Counted from the stretch's first letter, positions 17,071 to 25,988 are shown. The stretch: 64,000 bases of DNA from an uncultured Lachnospiraceae bacterium (GCA_910583615.1 CAJTXP010000007.1:1-64000); one strand, 5' to 3'. The notes: a model not told the origin generated them from the letters alone. Numbers and translations: made by a program.

Positions 17071-18075
17071 GTGAAAGGTTTGCAATATCAGTTGAAAAGC
17101 GTTCTGCGGGATAAATTCTGCCTGATGACGTTCCTGCTGCCCATCCTGGCGGCTGCGGCGCTGAATTTTATGGGTTCCATTGACCTGTCCACCCTGGGGG
17201 AGCTGCATTTTGGCGTACTGGAAAACGACCTGCCCCCACAGACGGTCACATGGCTGGAGCGGTACGGCCCGGTGACTGCCTATGGGACACAGGAAGAACT
17301 GGCCGACGCTGTTAACGAGCCGTCTACCAATGTGATTGGCGTAAAAGCGGATGGCGAAAGCCTGAAAACGGCGGTCAGCGGGGACGAGCTGGACATTTTT
17401 CAGCAGGCGGCGGCAACCCTCCCGGTCCTCTATGAACAGCGGAAGGACGCGGAACAGGCAGAAGTCCAGGTGCTGGAGCGGCCCGATATTCTGGAAAACT
17501 TTCAAGGCATTTTCATTCCTGCCGTGCTGATTGTCGCCATGTTCATGGGCTGTACGTTCAACGCCGTGAACATCATCTCCGAAAAAGATGACGGCGTGGC
17601 TTTTATCAACGAAATCCTGCCCATGACGCCAGGCCGGTACATTTTTCAGAAAGTCGTGACAGGGTTTCTCTTTGGCAGTTTATCGTCTGTCATAACGGCA
17701 TGTATTTGTTTTCGGCTGTCCTGGCAGAATTTGTGGATCATGCTGGTGCTGATCGTTCTGTCGTCCTTTGTGGCGGCGCTGATGGGCCTGTTCATCGGCA
17801 GGTTCTCCGAGGGGCTGATGACCGGCGTGGTCTATATCAAGATCGTTATGCTTGTGTTCATCGCAGTCCCCATTGTATGCGCTCTGCTCGGAGTGAACGG
17901 GCTGCCGGCGGCCATTTGCAGCATCGTTCCGTCCCGGCCTGCCTTTGACGGCATTATGGCTCTGTCTGACGGGAACATGGGGACGGCGGTAAAAGATGCC
18001 GGTATTCTCGCAGTTCACTGTGTTTCGTGGTTTGCGCTGTATGTTCTGATTTCTGCTCCGCATAAAAGGCTGTGA
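17071..18075 (+). CDS. ABC exporter permease subunit 2
   Basis: A 334-residue ABC-2-type permease with an N-terminal helix (about 14-31), an extracytoplasmic region to about residue 145, and five or six C-terminal helices. The segment NIISEKDDGVAFINEILPMTPGRY (broken family motif, about residues 168-191) is the typical cytoplasmic loop after the second helix. It has a GTG start behind AAAGGAGGGG. It is the last gene of the exporter operon, with a GGAAGCT/AGCTTCC hairpin (18118-18137) downstream. Substrate unknown; a lipid-targeting peptide or drug is plausible. Confidence 0.85.
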   Translation: MKGLQYQLKSVLRDKFCLMTFLLPILAAAALNFMGSIDLSTLGELHFGVLENDLPPQTVTWLERYGPVTAYGTQEELADAVNEPSTNVIGVKADGESLKTAVSGDELDIFQQAAATLPVLYEQRKDAEQAEVQVLERPDILENFQGIFIPAVLIVAMFMGCTFNAVNIISEKDDGVAFINEILPMTPGRYIFQKVVTGFLFGSLSSVITACICFRLSWQNLWIMLVLIVLSSFVAALMGLFIGRFSEGLMTGVVYIKIVMLVFIAVPIVCALLGVNGLPAAICSIVPSRPAFDGIMALSDGNMGTAVKDAGILAVHCVSWFALYVLISAPHKRL

Positions 18076-18117
18076 GAATAAGGTGTTTGATCAAAAACAG
18101 AATTATTTTTTAAGACA

Positions 18118-18141
18118 GGAAGCTGGGGACAGCTTCCTTCT
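18118..18141 (+). terminator. Weak hairpin downstream of the exporter operon
   Basis: GGAAGCT (18118-18124) pairs with AGCTTCC (18131-18137), but only TTCTCT follows. It may be a weak terminator. Confidence 0.4.
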
Positions 18142-18203
18142 CTGCGTTCTATATGGCAACATGTTTTTCACAAAATGTTCGCAGAATTTTCACAGATTCC
18201 CAC

Positions 18204-18250
18204 TTGACATTGTTAGAAGTCTAACTTATAATCAGTTAGACTTCTAACAA
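18204..18250 (+). promoter_or_regulatory. MarR-controlled promoter with two palindromic operators
   Basis: TTGACA (18204-18209), 17-bp spacer, TATAAT (18227-18232): a full consensus promoter. GTTAGAAGTCTAAC (18212-18225) fills the spacer and GTTAGACTTCTAAC (18235-18248) lies just after the -10. Binding of a repressor dimer at both sites would block RNA polymerase. The regulator gene lies immediately downstream, so autorepression is expected. Confidence 0.85.
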
Positions 18251-18270
18251 ACAGGAGAGGAGGAAAAGCT

Positions 18271-18717
18271 GTGAAGGATGAAGGCTATCCGATGCGTGAG
18301 ATGGTGAATCTGAACTGTATCTGGCATCGGATGATCGAGAAGAGGATGTCGGATCTGGGGCTGACTTCGATCCAGAGCCGGATGCTGGGATATGTCTATT
18401 TTCAGCGCCGTCAGGAGAAAAAGGTGTTCCAGAGGGAACTGGAGGAGGAGTTTAAGATACGGAAATCCTCCGTCACCAGCGTGATCCAGATCCTGGAGAA
18501 AAAAGGGCTGGTCCGCAGGATCGGCGTCCCCGGAGACGCCCGGAAAAAGGAACTGGTGCTGACAGAACAGGGAATCGCAGTTCAGGAAACCGTGCTGGAA
18601 CGGCTGAACCGCCTGGAGGACATGGCAAACCAGGCGCTTGGCGAAGAGGAACGAAAACTCTGGTTTTCATGTATCCGTAAAATAGAGGCAAGACTTGAGG
18701 AGGCAGAATATGATTAG
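18271..18717 (+). CDS. MarR-family transcriptional regulator
   Basis: A 148-residue winged-helix regulator. The DNA-binding part has the helix-turn-helix FQRELEEEFKIRKSSVTSVI and the wing LVRRIGVPGDARKKELVLT. The GTG start at 18271 follows AGGAGAGGAGG with 7-bp spacing. It is the first gene of a MarR-ABC-ABC-HAD operon and overlaps the first ABC gene by 8 bp. The promoter has two perfect palindromes, so it most likely represses itself and the exporter until a drug or metabolite binds. Confidence 0.93.
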   Translation: MKDEGYPMREMVNLNCIWHRMIEKRMSDLGLTSIQSRMLGYVYFQRRQEKKVFQRELEEEFKIRKSSVTSVIQILEKKGLVRRIGVPGDARKKELVLTEQGIAVQETVLERLNRLEDMANQALGEEERKLWFSCIRKIEARLEEAEYD

Positions 18718-20446
18718 AAGACTGACCGCGCACATCGGGGAATTTAAAAGAGATACGCTGATGGCTCCGGTGAGCGTGATCCTGGAGGTAATCCTGGAGG
18801 TCCTGCTGCCGGTTCTGATGGCTTCGGTCATCGACCGGGGCGTGGAAGCAGGAAATATGAATTATGTGGTGAAGATGGGAGTTGTCATGCTGGCGGTCGC
18901 CATGCTCTCCCTTCTGGCGGGGACCATGTCGGGCGTCTTTGCGGCAAGGGCGTCCATGGGATTTGGCCGGAATTTAAGAAAAGCAATGTATGACAATATA
19001 CAGGATTTTTCGTTCCGGAATATTGACCGTTTTTCCACGGCAGGGCTGGTGACCCGTATGACCACGGATGTGACCAACGTGCAGAATGCGTTTCAGATGA
19101 TTATAAGAATGTTCGTGCGGGCGCCCATCATGATGATCTCGGCGCTGTTCATGTGCGTATCCATCAGTCCCAGGCTGTCGCTGATCTTTCTGGCGGCGCT
19201 GATTTTTCTGGGCTGCGTACTGGCGTTTGTCATTACCCGGGCGTTTCCCATCTTTGATGAGATGTTCAAGGGATATGACCGGCTCAACGCCAGCGTGCAG
19301 GAGAACCTGACCGGGATCAGGGTGGTGAAGGCCTATGTGAGGGAAGATTATGAAAAGGAGAAATTCCGCGGAGCCACCGGAAACCTGAAGGATCTGAGCG
19401 TTCACGCAGAGCGTCTGGTGGTCATGAACCAGCCGGTCATGCAGTTTACGGTCTATAGCTGTATCATGCTGGTATCCTGGTTCGGGGCAAAGCTGATCGT
19501 CGTGGACGGGACCATGACCACCGGGCAGCTCATGAGCCTTTTCACGTATACCATGCAGATTCTGATGAGCCTGATGATGATCTCCATGATCTTTGTCATG
19601 ACGACCATGGCGCGTTCCTCCGCGGAACGTATCGTGGAGGTGCTGGACGAGAAGAGCAGCCTTCAGGACCCGGAGCATCCCGTGCCTGAAGTGGAGGACA
19701 GTTCCATCCGGTTTGACCATGTGAATTTTTCCTACAGCGACGATCAGGAGAAATGCGTGCTCCGGGATATCGACCTTACGATTCATTCCGGGGAGACCAT
19801 CGGCATCATCGGCGGGACCGGAAGTTCCAAATCCACGCTGGTGCAGCTGATTCCCAGACTTTATGACGTGCTGGACGGTTCCGTTATGGTGGGAGGACAC
19901 GATGTGAGGGAATACCGGATCGAGACGCTCCGGAACGCAGTGTCCATGGTCCTGCAGAAAAATGTCCTCTTTTCCGGCACGATTCTGGAGAACCTCCGGT
20001 GGGGCGACAAAGAGGCCACGGAGGAACAGTGCCGCCATGCCTGCGAGCTGGCTCAGGCCCATGAATTCATTGAGAAAATGCCGGACGGTTATCAGACCTA
20101 TATCGAGCAGGGCGGGACCAACGTATCCGGCGGCCAGAAGCAGAGGCTCTGTATCGCCAGAGCGCTTCTGAAAAAACCGAAGATCCTGATTCTGGATGAC
20201 TCCACCAGTGCAGTGGACACGAAGACAGATTCCCTGATCCGGAAAGCATTTGCGGAAGAAATACCGGATACGACGAAACTGATCATTGCCCAGAGGATCT
20301 CATCCGTTCAGGATGCGGACCGGATCCTGGTGCTGGATCAGGGAGCGGTCGTGGGCTTTGGAACTCACGAAGAGCTGTTGAAAGACAACGACATTTATCG
20401 CGATATCTATGAACTGCAGCAGAAAGGAGCGGATTTTGATGAGTAA
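18710..20446 (+). CDS. Heterodimeric ABC multidrug exporter, subunit with degenerate ATP site
   Basis: A 578-residue half-transporter with an N-terminal six-helix type I exporter domain (about 15-300) and a C-terminal ATPase. Walker A reads GGTGSSKST, with Ser replacing the usual Gly before Lys. Walker B ends ILILDDSTSAVD, with Asp replacing the catalytic Glu. The signature is NVSGGQKQR. Such changes mark the degenerate site of heterodimeric exporters like TM287/288. The start at 18710 follows GAGGAGG, and the stop overlaps the partner gene by 8 bp. Confidence 0.93.
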   Translation: MIRRLTAHIGEFKRDTLMAPVSVILEVILEVLLPVLMASVIDRGVEAGNMNYVVKMGVVMLAVAMLSLLAGTMSGVFAARASMGFGRNLRKAMYDNIQDFSFRNIDRFSTAGLVTRMTTDVTNVQNAFQMIIRMFVRAPIMMISALFMCVSISPRLSLIFLAALIFLGCVLAFVITRAFPIFDEMFKGYDRLNASVQENLTGIRVVKAYVREDYEKEKFRGATGNLKDLSVHAERLVVMNQPVMQFTVYSCIMLVSWFGAKLIVVDGTMTTGQLMSLFTYTMQILMSLMMISMIFVMTTMARSSAERIVEVLDEKSSLQDPEHPVPEVEDSSIRFDHVNFSYSDDQEKCVLRDIDLTIHSGETIGIIGGTGSSKSTLVQLIPRLYDVLDGSVMVGGHDVREYRIETLRNAVSMVLQKNVLFSGTILENLRWGDKEATEEQCRHACELAQAHEFIEKMPDGYQTYIEQGGTNVSGGQKQRLCIARALLKKPKILILDDSTSAVDTKTDSLIRKAFAEEIPDTTKLIIAQRISSVQDADRILVLDQGAVVGFGTHEELLKDNDIYRDIYELQQKGADFDE

Positions 20447-22361
20447 TCCAAGGATGATGAAAGGACCAGGCGCCCGGGGCATGCGCGGCGGGCAGGGAAG
20501 CCGGAATCCTGGAAAGACCCTGAAACGCCTTCTTGCCTATATATGGAAGGATTATAAGCTTCACTGCGTCGTGGTGACCGTCAGCATCGCGGTCAGCTCT
20601 CTGACGGCGGTTATGGGCAATCTGTTTCTCCAAAAACTGATCGACGACTATATTCTGCCGTTTCTGGGGGCGAAGGACCCCAGCTTTACTCCGCTGCTCC
20701 ATGCGATGATGGTAATGGCCTGCATCTATTATGCCGGTACCATCGCCACGTTTCTTTACGCAAGAATTATGATTGTCATCACCCAGGGGACGCTGAAAGA
20801 CATCCGGGATGAGATGTTCACCCACATGGAACGCCTGCCCATCAAATATTTTGATACCCATGCCCATGGAGATATCATGAGCTGTTACACCAACGATACG
20901 GATACGCTGCGCCAGATGATCAGCCAGAGCATCCCGCAGATGCTCAGTTCCTCCATCACCATTGTCAGCACGTTTGTGTCCATGCTGATTTTAAGCGTGC
21001 CTCTGACGGCGCTGATCGTTCTCATGGTGGTGGTTATGGTGAAGGCGGTTCGGTTTATCGGAGGAAAGAGCGGCATGTATTTTCTGCGTCAGCAGAAATC
21101 CCTCGGCGCTCTGAACGGCTATATCGAGGAAATGATGGAGGGCCAGAAGGTAGTCAAGGTTTTCTGCCATGAGTCGGAATCCAGGGAAAAGTTCAATCAG
21201 TTGAACGGCGAGCTGTTTGACAGCGCCAGAAATGCCAATACCTTCGCCAATATCCTCATGCCGGTCATGGCCAACCTGGGAAACATCAACTATGTACTGA
21301 CGCTTGGGGTGGGGGCCGTCTTTGCCATAAACGGCGTCGGAGGGCTGACGCTGGGAGCGCTGGCGTCGTTTCTGCAGCTTACCAGAAGTTTTAACATGCC
21401 CATTACCCAGGTGTCCCAGCAGTTCAACTCCATCATCATGGCGCTGGCGGGAGCAGAGCGGATCTTTGATCTTCTGGATGAGAAGGAGGAAGTGGACAAT
21501 GGCTATGTGACGCTGGTCAATGTGACGGAGGAGCCGGACGGTACATTAAAGGAATCAAAGGAACGGACCGGGATCTGGGCGTGGAAGCATCCCCATAAGG
21601 CGGAGGGGACCATCACGTACAAGAAGCTGGAAGGCGATGTGGTGCTGGACGGCGTGGATTTTGGGTATACGGACGACAAAATCGTACTGCATGACATTAA
21701 GATGTACGCCAATCCGGGAGAGAAAGTTGCGTTTGTGGGCGCCACCGGAGCGGGAAAGACGACGATCACCAACCTGATCAACCGGTTCTACGATATTCAG
21801 GACGGAAAGGTCCGGTACGACGGCATCAACATCAACAAGATCAAAAAGCCGGATCTTCGCCGGTCTCTGGGAATGGTGCTGCAGGATACCCATCTGTTCA
21901 CCGGCACCATTGCGGACAATATCCGGTACGGGAAGCTGAACGCCACGGACGAAGAGGTCGTGGCGGCGGCAAAGCTTGCCAACGCCCATTACTTTATCAC
22001 AAAGCTTCCGGACGGTTATGATACCATGCTGAGCGGAGACGGGACCAGCCTGTCTCAGGGAGAACGGCAGCTTCTCGCCATCGCCCGGGCAGCCATCGCG
22101 GACCCGCCGGTGCTGATTCTGGATGAGGCGACTTCCAGTATTGACACCCGGACAGAGACCATCGTCCAGAGCGGCATGGACCAGCTGATGAAAGGCAGGA
22201 CGGTATTCGTCATCGCCCACCGGCTGTCCACCATCAAGAATTCCGATGTGATCATGGTTCTGGAGCAGGGACGCATCATTGAGCGCGGAAACCATGAGTC
22301 TCTTCTGGAAGAGAAGGGAAAATACTATCAGTTGTATACAGGAGCATTTGAAGCATCATGA
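20439..22361 (+). CDS. Heterodimeric ABC multidrug exporter, catalytic partner subunit
   Basis: A 640-residue half-transporter. A Gly/Arg/Pro-rich N-terminal tail (about 1-30) precedes the six-helix domain. The ATPase is canonical: Walker A GATGAGKTT, Walker B VLILDEATSSIDT with the catalytic Glu, and signature SLSQGERQLLAIARA. An insertion of about 50 residues between the membrane and ATPase domains contains TEEPDGTLKESKERTG. With the previous gene it forms an exporter with one degenerate and one active ATP site. The ATG at 20439 lies behind AAAGGAG, inside the end of the previous gene. Confidence 0.94.
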   Translation: MSNPRMMKGPGARGMRGGQGSRNPGKTLKRLLAYIWKDYKLHCVVVTVSIAVSSLTAVMGNLFLQKLIDDYILPFLGAKDPSFTPLLHAMMVMACIYYAGTIATFLYARIMIVITQGTLKDIRDEMFTHMERLPIKYFDTHAHGDIMSCYTNDTDTLRQMISQSIPQMLSSSITIVSTFVSMLILSVPLTALIVLMVVVMVKAVRFIGGKSGMYFLRQQKSLGALNGYIEEMMEGQKVVKVFCHESESREKFNQLNGELFDSARNANTFANILMPVMANLGNINYVLTLGVGAVFAINGVGGLTLGALASFLQLTRSFNMPITQVSQQFNSIIMALAGAERIFDLLDEKEEVDNGYVTLVNVTEEPDGTLKESKERTGIWAWKHPHKAEGTITYKKLEGDVVLDGVDFGYTDDKIVLHDIKMYANPGEKVAFVGATGAGKTTITNLINRFYDIQDGKVRYDGININKIKKPDLRRSLGMVLQDTHLFTGTIADNIRYGKLNATDEEVVAAAKLANAHYFITKLPDGYDTMLSGDGTSLSQGERQLLAIARAAIADPPVLILDEATSSIDTRTETIVQSGMDQLMKGRTVFVIAHRLSTIKNSDVIMVLEQGRIIERGNHESLLEEKGKYYQLYTGAFEAS

Positions 22362-23008
22362 AAAAAGCGATTATCTTTGATATGGACGGGACGCTGCTGG
22401 ACACGCTGGAGGATCTGTACCTGAGTACCAACGCAGCGCTTACGAAATACGGATTTCCGGAAAGGACGCTGGAGGAAGTACGGCAGTTTGTGGGAAACGC
22501 CGCCAGGAATCTGATGCGCCAGGCGATTCCCAGGGGCGAGGAGGACCCGCATTTTGAGGAATGCCTGCAAACCTTTAAGGAATACTACGGAGAGCATCTG
22601 AACGACCATACAGGGCCTTATGAGGGGATTCCTGAGCTGCTTGAACGGCTTTCCAATGAAGGCGTTCCCATGGCCATTGTTTCCAATAAACCGGATTTTG
22701 CGGTCCGGGATCTGAACGAACGGTATTTTGGCGGACTGATCGCCGTCGCCATCGGAGAATCGGAACGGGTCCGCAGAAAACCGGCGCCGGACACGGTGGA
22801 GCAGGCGGCAAAGCAGCTGGGAGTCCGCCTTGAGGACTGCGTCTATGTGGGGGATTCGGAGGTGGATCTAAAAACTGCAGAAAACTGCGGGATTCCCTGC
22901 GTATCCGTGACCTGGGGATTCCGCAGCCGGGAGCTGCTCTTAAGCCTGGGAGCGGTATATACGGCGGCGGATACCGGGGAACTGTATGAGGTGCTTCAGA
23001 ACACTTGA
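22358..23008 (+). CDS. HAD-superfamily phosphatase, phosphoglycolate phosphatase-like
   Basis: A 216-residue HAD hydrolase. Motif I is DMDGTLLDT near the N-terminus, motif II the SNK of AIVSNKPDF, motif III the Lys in RRKPAPDTV, and motif IV GDSEVDLKTAENCG. A helical cap (about 15-85) is the Gph/PGP type. The substrate may be 2-phosphoglycolate or another small phosphoester. It overlaps the ABC exporter gene by 4 bp, but a functional link to export is not evident. Its stop codon lies inside the -35 of the next gene's promoter. Confidence 0.88.
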   Translation: MKKAIIFDMDGTLLDTLEDLYLSTNAALTKYGFPERTLEEVRQFVGNAARNLMRQAIPRGEEDPHFEECLQTFKEYYGEHLNDHTGPYEGIPELLERLSNEGVPMAIVSNKPDFAVRDLNERYFGGLIAVAIGESERVRRKPAPDTVEQAAKQLGVRLEDCVYVGDSEVDLKTAENCGIPCVSVTWGFRSRELLLSLGAVYTAADTGELYEVLQNT

Positions 23009-23033
23009 CATCATTTCCAAATTCCTGTAAATT
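23005..23033 (+). promoter_or_regulatory. Candidate promoter of the TIR-HRDC gene
   Basis: TTGACA (23005-23010), 17-bp spacer, TAAATT (23028-23033). The -35 is perfect and the -10 weak. A hairpin GGCTCC/GGAGCC (about 23049-23071) lies between promoter and gene. Confidence 0.45.
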
Positions 23034-23116
23034 CAGTAGAGGCGGGAAGGCTCCGGTTTTTTCAGGAGCCATCCTGCGCGTTTACAGAAGAAAAGAAGGG
23101 AAGAAGGAACGCTGAG

Positions 23117-24178
23117 ATGGGTTTAAGTCCGAAAGAGCAGATGGAACGTAAAAATGATCCGCACGTTCGGTTCATTATGGAAAATATTACAACATACAGC
23201 GAAGGAAAAGACTACGTATTCATCAGCTATAAGAGCGATGACTGGAAACTGGTGCTTCATGATCTGGTATATAAACTGATGACAGAATATGGATTGAGAA
23301 TCTATTTTGACGGAAGTTTTGACGATCACAATGAGACGTGGATCGAGCAGTTTCCGGAAAACATGGAGGATCCAGGATGCAAGGCGGTGCTGATGTTTCT
23401 GGACGATAAATATGCGAGGAGCTATGCCACGCTGCTGGAATTCATGTACAGCCAGACGGATCTGGCTTCCATAGGCGGAAAGCAGGAACGAAAGGGGCTT
23501 CCCGTTGTGCCGGTCAACTTGTACGGGCCTTTGAAAAACCCCGATAACAGTGAGGGAAGACAGGATACGGGGCTGGGAACAGACCAGTTTGAGGATGGGA
23601 GCAGAAATGCAATGGCCGGCAAAGAAAAAGCTCTGTTCGATGAGACATTTGAGGAGCTGACAGATGAAAAAAGGAAGGGGTTTCGGGAGCTTAAGAGCTG
23701 GTACAAGGGAAAACGGCTGAACAAAAGGATGTGCCATGAGATGACCCTGAAGCTGCTGGAACGTGTGGGAGTCAGTGAGAATCATTATTATCCTGAGGAG
23801 ACGGATCAGGACGGCTATCTTCGGTCCATTGTAAATATCATCAGGGACGTGGCGGGAGAGAGCGTGTTCGCAGATCCTGCAGAATATGGTTTTCGTGAAG
23901 AGAAGGCGTCTGCACGGAAGAAAAAGGAATATTCTGCTGAAGATCTGACTCCGGGGCAGAAGCGGCTGTATGAAAGTCTGAGAACATTCAGGAATGAGGC
24001 GGCAAAAGCGGAAAAGATACGTCCTTTCCGGGTATTTCAGAATGAGACGTTAATGGAACTGTGTATCCGGCAGCCGAGAAACCAGGCGGAGCTTTTGAAA
24101 ATACGGGGAATTGCAGAAGTGAAGTGTGCAAAGTACGGGGAGCAGCTTCTGAAGATTTTAAATGAGGGCAGCTGTTGA
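23117..24178 (+). CDS. TIR domain-HRDC domain fusion protein
   Basis: A 353-residue cytoplasmic protein. Residues about 31-135 read as a TIR domain: YVFISYKSDDW as the first strand and box 1, GLRIYFDGSFDDHNETW as the BB-loop region, and SYATLLEF with Glu108 in the position of the catalytic glutamate of NAD-cleaving TIRs. Residues about 278-349 read as an HRDC helical domain (LTPGQKRLYESLRTFRNE through RNQAELLKIRGI), known from RecQ and RNase D as a nucleic acid binder. The charged middle (136-277) is unassigned. It has its own promoter; neighbours are a HAD phosphatase and a DMT permease, not known defence genes. Function unknown; NAD hydrolysis or nucleic acid-linked signalling is inferred. 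Confidence 0.8.
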   Translation: MGLSPKEQMERKNDPHVRFIMENITTYSEGKDYVFISYKSDDWKLVLHDLVYKLMTEYGLRIYFDGSFDDHNETWIEQFPENMEDPGCKAVLMFLDDKYARSYATLLEFMYSQTDLASIGGKQERKGLPVVPVNLYGPLKNPDNSEGRQDTGLGTDQFEDGSRNAMAGKEKALFDETFEELTDEKRKGFRELKSWYKGKRLNKRMCHEMTLKLLERVGVSENHYYPEETDQDGYLRSIVNIIRDVAGESVFADPAEYGFREEKASARKKKEYSAEDLTPGQKRLYESLRTFRNEAAKAEKIRPFRVFQNETLMELCIRQPRNQAELLKIRGIAEVKCAKYGEQLLKILNEGSC

Positions 24179-24204
24179 AAAAATGTACGAGGAGGCATGA
24201 TGAG

Positions 24205-25113
24205 ATGAAACAGATAAAAAACAACCTTCTGCTGCTGTTGACGGCGCTGATCTGGGGCTGCGCGTTTGTGGCGCAGAGCGTAGGCATGGATTACGTAGGG
24301 CCCTTTACCTTTAACTCGGTCCGGTGCATGGTGGGGAGCGTTGTTCTGCTGCCGGTGATCTTTCTGATGGACAGTTGGAAGAGGAAGAGCGGCATGAGCG
24401 AAGAAGAGATGAAAAAAGAGCGGGGAGACAAAAAGACGCTCCTGACCGGGGGCATCTGCTGCGGCGTGGTTCTGGCAGCGGCCAGCAGCCTGCAGCAGTT
24501 CGGCATCCTGTTTACCACGGTGGGGAAGGCAGGGTTCATCACGGCCATGTATATTGTCCTGGTTCCGATTCTGGGGATTTTCCTTGGGAAAAAGATCCGG
24601 CCGCTGATTCTCCTGTGTGTTTTTATGGCGGTCCTCGGGTTGTATTTTCTGTGTATGACCGAGAAGCTTTCGCTGGGTATCGGGGATTTTCTGGTACTGC
24701 TCTGCGCGCTGGTTTTCTCCGTACATATTCTGGTCATTGATCATTTCTCTCCGCTGGTGGACGGCGTCCGCATGTCGGCGATCCAGTTCCTGACGGCGGG
24801 AATCGTCTGCGCGGTGCCCATGTTTGTCTGGGAGAATCCCCATATGGCGGATCTTCTGGCGGCGTGGATGCCGGTGCTGTATGCGGGCGTCATGTCCTGC
24901 GGCGTGGCGTATACGCTCCAGATCCTGGGCCAGAAGAATGCGGACCCCACGGTGGCTTCCCTGCTTCTGAGCCTGGAGTCCGTCTTTTCCGTGCTGGCCG
25001 GCTGGGTGATCCTGGGGCAGAAGCTGAGCGGAAAAGAGCTGTTCGGATGCGTGCTGATGTTCGGGGCGATTATTCTGGCGCAGCTGCCGGAAAAAAACAG
25101 AAGGCAGTCATAG
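24205..25113 (+). CDS. EamA-family DMT permease
   Basis: A 302-residue drug/metabolite transporter superfamily protein with ten predicted helices in two EamA repeats. The first begins LLLLLTALIWGCAFVAQSVG, and the second contains SCGVAYTLQILGQKNADPT and LLLSLESVFSVLAGW. It probably exports an amino acid or other small metabolite; substrate unknown. The start at 24205 is preceded by GAGGAGG at 9 bp. It lies 26 bp after the TIR-HRDC gene on the same strand, so co-transcription is possible. It converges on the endonuclease IV gene with a 5-bp gap and no visible terminator. Confidence 0.9.
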   Translation: MKQIKNNLLLLLTALIWGCAFVAQSVGMDYVGPFTFNSVRCMVGSVVLLPVIFLMDSWKRKSGMSEEEMKKERGDKKTLLTGGICCGVVLAAASSLQQFGILFTTVGKAGFITAMYIVLVPILGIFLGKKIRPLILLCVFMAVLGLYFLCMTEKLSLGIGDFLVLLCALVFSVHILVIDHFSPLVDGVRMSAIQFLTAGIVCAVPMFVWENPHMADLLAAWMPVLYAGVMSCGVAYTLQILGQKNADPTVASLLLSLESVFSVLAGWVILGQKLSGKELFGCVLMFGAIILAQLPEKNRRQS

Positions 25114-25118
25114 ACAGG

Positions 25119-25988
25119 CTATGCGGGCGCATGTTCCCGCAGCATGGCGATCTCTTCCTTATAAGGAGCCCGTGTATTTTTGGGATCACCGTCTATGGGG
25201 ACCCATGGAGTTTCCAGGATCTTCGGAACATCCGCGAAATCAGGATGATGTACGATGCGGTTCAGGGCGTCAAAGCCGATGCATCCCTTCCCAAGATTCT
25301 CATGCCGGTCTTTGGCGGCGCCGCAGGGATTTTTACTGTCGTTGATATGGAAGACGGCAATCTGATCTTTTCCCAGAATCCGGTCGAACTGATTAAGGAC
25401 GCCTTCGGGATCGTTTACGATATCATAGCCGCTGTCGTGAGTATGGCAGGTATCAAAGCAGACCCGCAGGCGGTCTTTTTTTGCCACGCCGTCATAGATC
25501 CGGGCCAGTTCTTCGAAGGTACGTCCGATCTCAGAGCCCTTTCCGGCCATGGTCTCCAGAGCGATCAGGCAGTCGCTGTCGTCAGCCAGTACTTCATTGA
25601 GCCCTTTGACGATGGATGCGATGCCGGCTTCCGCGCCCGCGCCCACATGCGCGCCCGGGTGGACGACCAGAACCCGGCTTCCCATGGCGGAGGCGCGGGC
25701 CAGTTCCAGCTTCAGAAAACGGACCGCAAGCTCGTAGGTCTCCGGCTTTACCGTATTGGCCAGATTGATGATGTAGGGAGCGTGTACGATGAATTCCGTT
25801 ATGCCGTGTTCTTTCATCAGCGCCTGGGCCGCTTCGATGTTCAGTTCGCCGATCTCCCTGCGTCTTGTGTTCTGGGGCGCTCCGGTATAAAGCATAAAGG
25901 TGTTGGCTTCGTAGGAAAGCGCTTCCTCCACGGAGCCCAGCATCATTTTTTTCCCGTTCATTCCCACGTGAGAACCGATTTTTAACAT
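25119..25988 (-). CDS. nfo: Endonuclease IV (deoxyribonuclease IV)
   Basis: A 289-residue AP endonuclease of the xylose isomerase-like TIM barrel family, which incises DNA at abasic sites in base excision repair. Zinc-ligand segments are visible: FIVHAPYIINLAN, VVHPGAH, IALETMAGKGSE, CFDTCHTHDSGYD, FHINDSKN, RHENLGKGCIG and ILETPWVP. Start ATG at 25988 is chosen because AGGAG lies 9 bases upstream; the ATG three codons earlier touches the ribosome site. Length matches the bacterial family (about 280). Confidence 0.96.
   Translation of the reverse strand: MLKIGSHVGMNGKKMMLGSVEEALSYEANTFMLYTGAPQNTRRREIGELNIEAAQALMKEHGITEFIVHAPYIINLANTVKPETYELAVRFLKLELARASAMGSRVLVVHPGAHVGAGAEAGIASIVKGLNEVLADDSDCLIALETMAGKGSEIGRTFEELARIYDGVAKKDRLRVCFDTCHTHDSGYDIVNDPEGVLNQFDRILGKDQIAVFHINDSKNPCGAAKDRHENLGKGCIGFDALNRIVHHPDFADVPKILETPWVPIDGDPKNTRAPYKEEIAMLREHAPA

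Noticed and set aside
24864..25985. 373-codon open frame on the plus strand
   Set aside because: Overlaps the DMT gene end and runs antisense to nfo, whose zinc motifs are intact.
23117..25988. Defence island (TIR protein, permease, endonuclease IV)
   Set aside because: The permease and Nfo are ordinary housekeeping types and nfo is on the opposite strand; only the TIR-HRDC gene itself is unusual.
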